Translations under genes and position numbers: made by a program
The notes under the pieces: model-generated
What the model was told of the DNA's origin: nothing
Databases searched by the model: none
What the model saw: only the letters and a program-made list of their open reading frames with translations
Assembly (NCBI RefSeq): GCF_000264315.1
Contig: NZ_AJXU01000021.1
Span: forward strand, 61,869-125,868
Origin: Rhodanobacter fulvus Jip2
Lineage (GTDB): Bacteria > Pseudomonadota > Gammaproteobacteria > Xanthomonadales > Rhodanobacteraceae
Direction of reading: 5' to 3'
Length of the DNA: 64,000 bases
Shown: positions 63,908-64,000 of the stretch, piece by piece
How positions within the stretch are numbered: position 1 is the first letter of the stretch
Layout: every line of letters begins with the position of its first letter

Positions 63908-63932
63908 GGAAAGCCGCTATTGGCACCGCTGC

Positions 63933-64000
63933 AGGAGCGACTTCAGTCGCGACGCTTTTGCTCTTGGATCTGGCTCCAGAGCAAGAGCTTTCGATCGCCT
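63933..64000. repeat. Palindromic dispersed repeat, family 1, copy D (cut by the window end)
   Basis: GGAGCGACTTCAGTCGCGAC at the left matches the family-1 arm; the right arm is beyond the window. A second GCTCTTG/CAAGAGC pair follows. Confidence 0.75.

Overview
The window is high-GC gammaproteobacterial chromosome, best matched to the Xanthomonadales and probably Rhodanobacteraceae (Rhodanobacter, Dyella or Luteibacter-like). The evidence is the MurD2-MurL peptidoglycan route, a fused aspartate kinase/diaminopimelate decarboxylase, a TonB-receptor locus of the Xanthomonas/Caulobacter type, an XrtA-type exopolysaccharide sugar transferase, and two families of dispersed palindromic repeats. 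I see no phage, integrase, transposase, rRNA, tRNA or CRISPR array. Most of the window is chromosomal backbone with some accessory loci.

Region by region. 1-8043 (minus strand) is part of an exopolysaccharide/Vi-like locus: tviB and tviC make a UDP-N-acetylhexosamine uronate, a 4'-phosphopantetheinyl transferase follows, then an initiating sugar transferase and a large heparinase II/III-like protein. 8044-13750 holds housekeeping and small genes (fpr, a kinase-like protein, DUF456, hemolysin III, pncA, a CPXCG protein, a PIN protein), plus an orphan promoter-operator-terminator unit at 11363-11469 that may be a small RNA. 13776-27411 is a sugar-utilisation region: an MFS sugar porter, a GH3 exo-beta-glucosidase and a LacI regulator on the minus strand; then a TonB-dependent receptor, SapC, a JmjC-like cupin, a tryptophan-halogenase-like flavoprotein and a DUF6445 protein on the plus strand. 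The palindrome TGACAGCGCTGTCA lies upstream of both the GH3 and lacI genes; a different LacI-type operator lies nearer the receptor.

27632-38309 carries a QseBC-like two-component system, a GH17-GT2 beta-glucan synthase and tamA-tamB. 38316-43772 holds an SDR lacking its catalytic tyrosine, a degenerate copy of the tamB 3' end, an ArsR-SRPBCC-GST operon with a leaderless promoter, an AbrB-Doc toxin-antitoxin pair, a lipoprotein azurin and a secreted esterase-like hydrolase. 43831-51783 (minus) holds lysAC, a DUF559 gene, murL, murD2 and class I fumarase, rich in palindromic repeats, one of which lies in frame inside murL. 51940-57186 (plus) holds a PhzF protein, an amino-acid permease and an IorAB-like molybdenum hydroxylase pair in which both subunits lack expected catalytic or cluster residues. 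57323-62597 (minus) encodes two paralogous proline-rich membrane-anchored proteins with a shared four-cysteine C-terminal domain, upstream of ppk1. A divergent OprO/OprP-like porin closes the window.

The best candidates for new biology are the IorAB-like pair with lost ligands (54407-57186), the paralogous four-cysteine proteins beside ppk1 (59597-62597), the putative small RNA at 11399-11469, and the receptor/SapC/cupin/halogenase/DUF6445 cassette.
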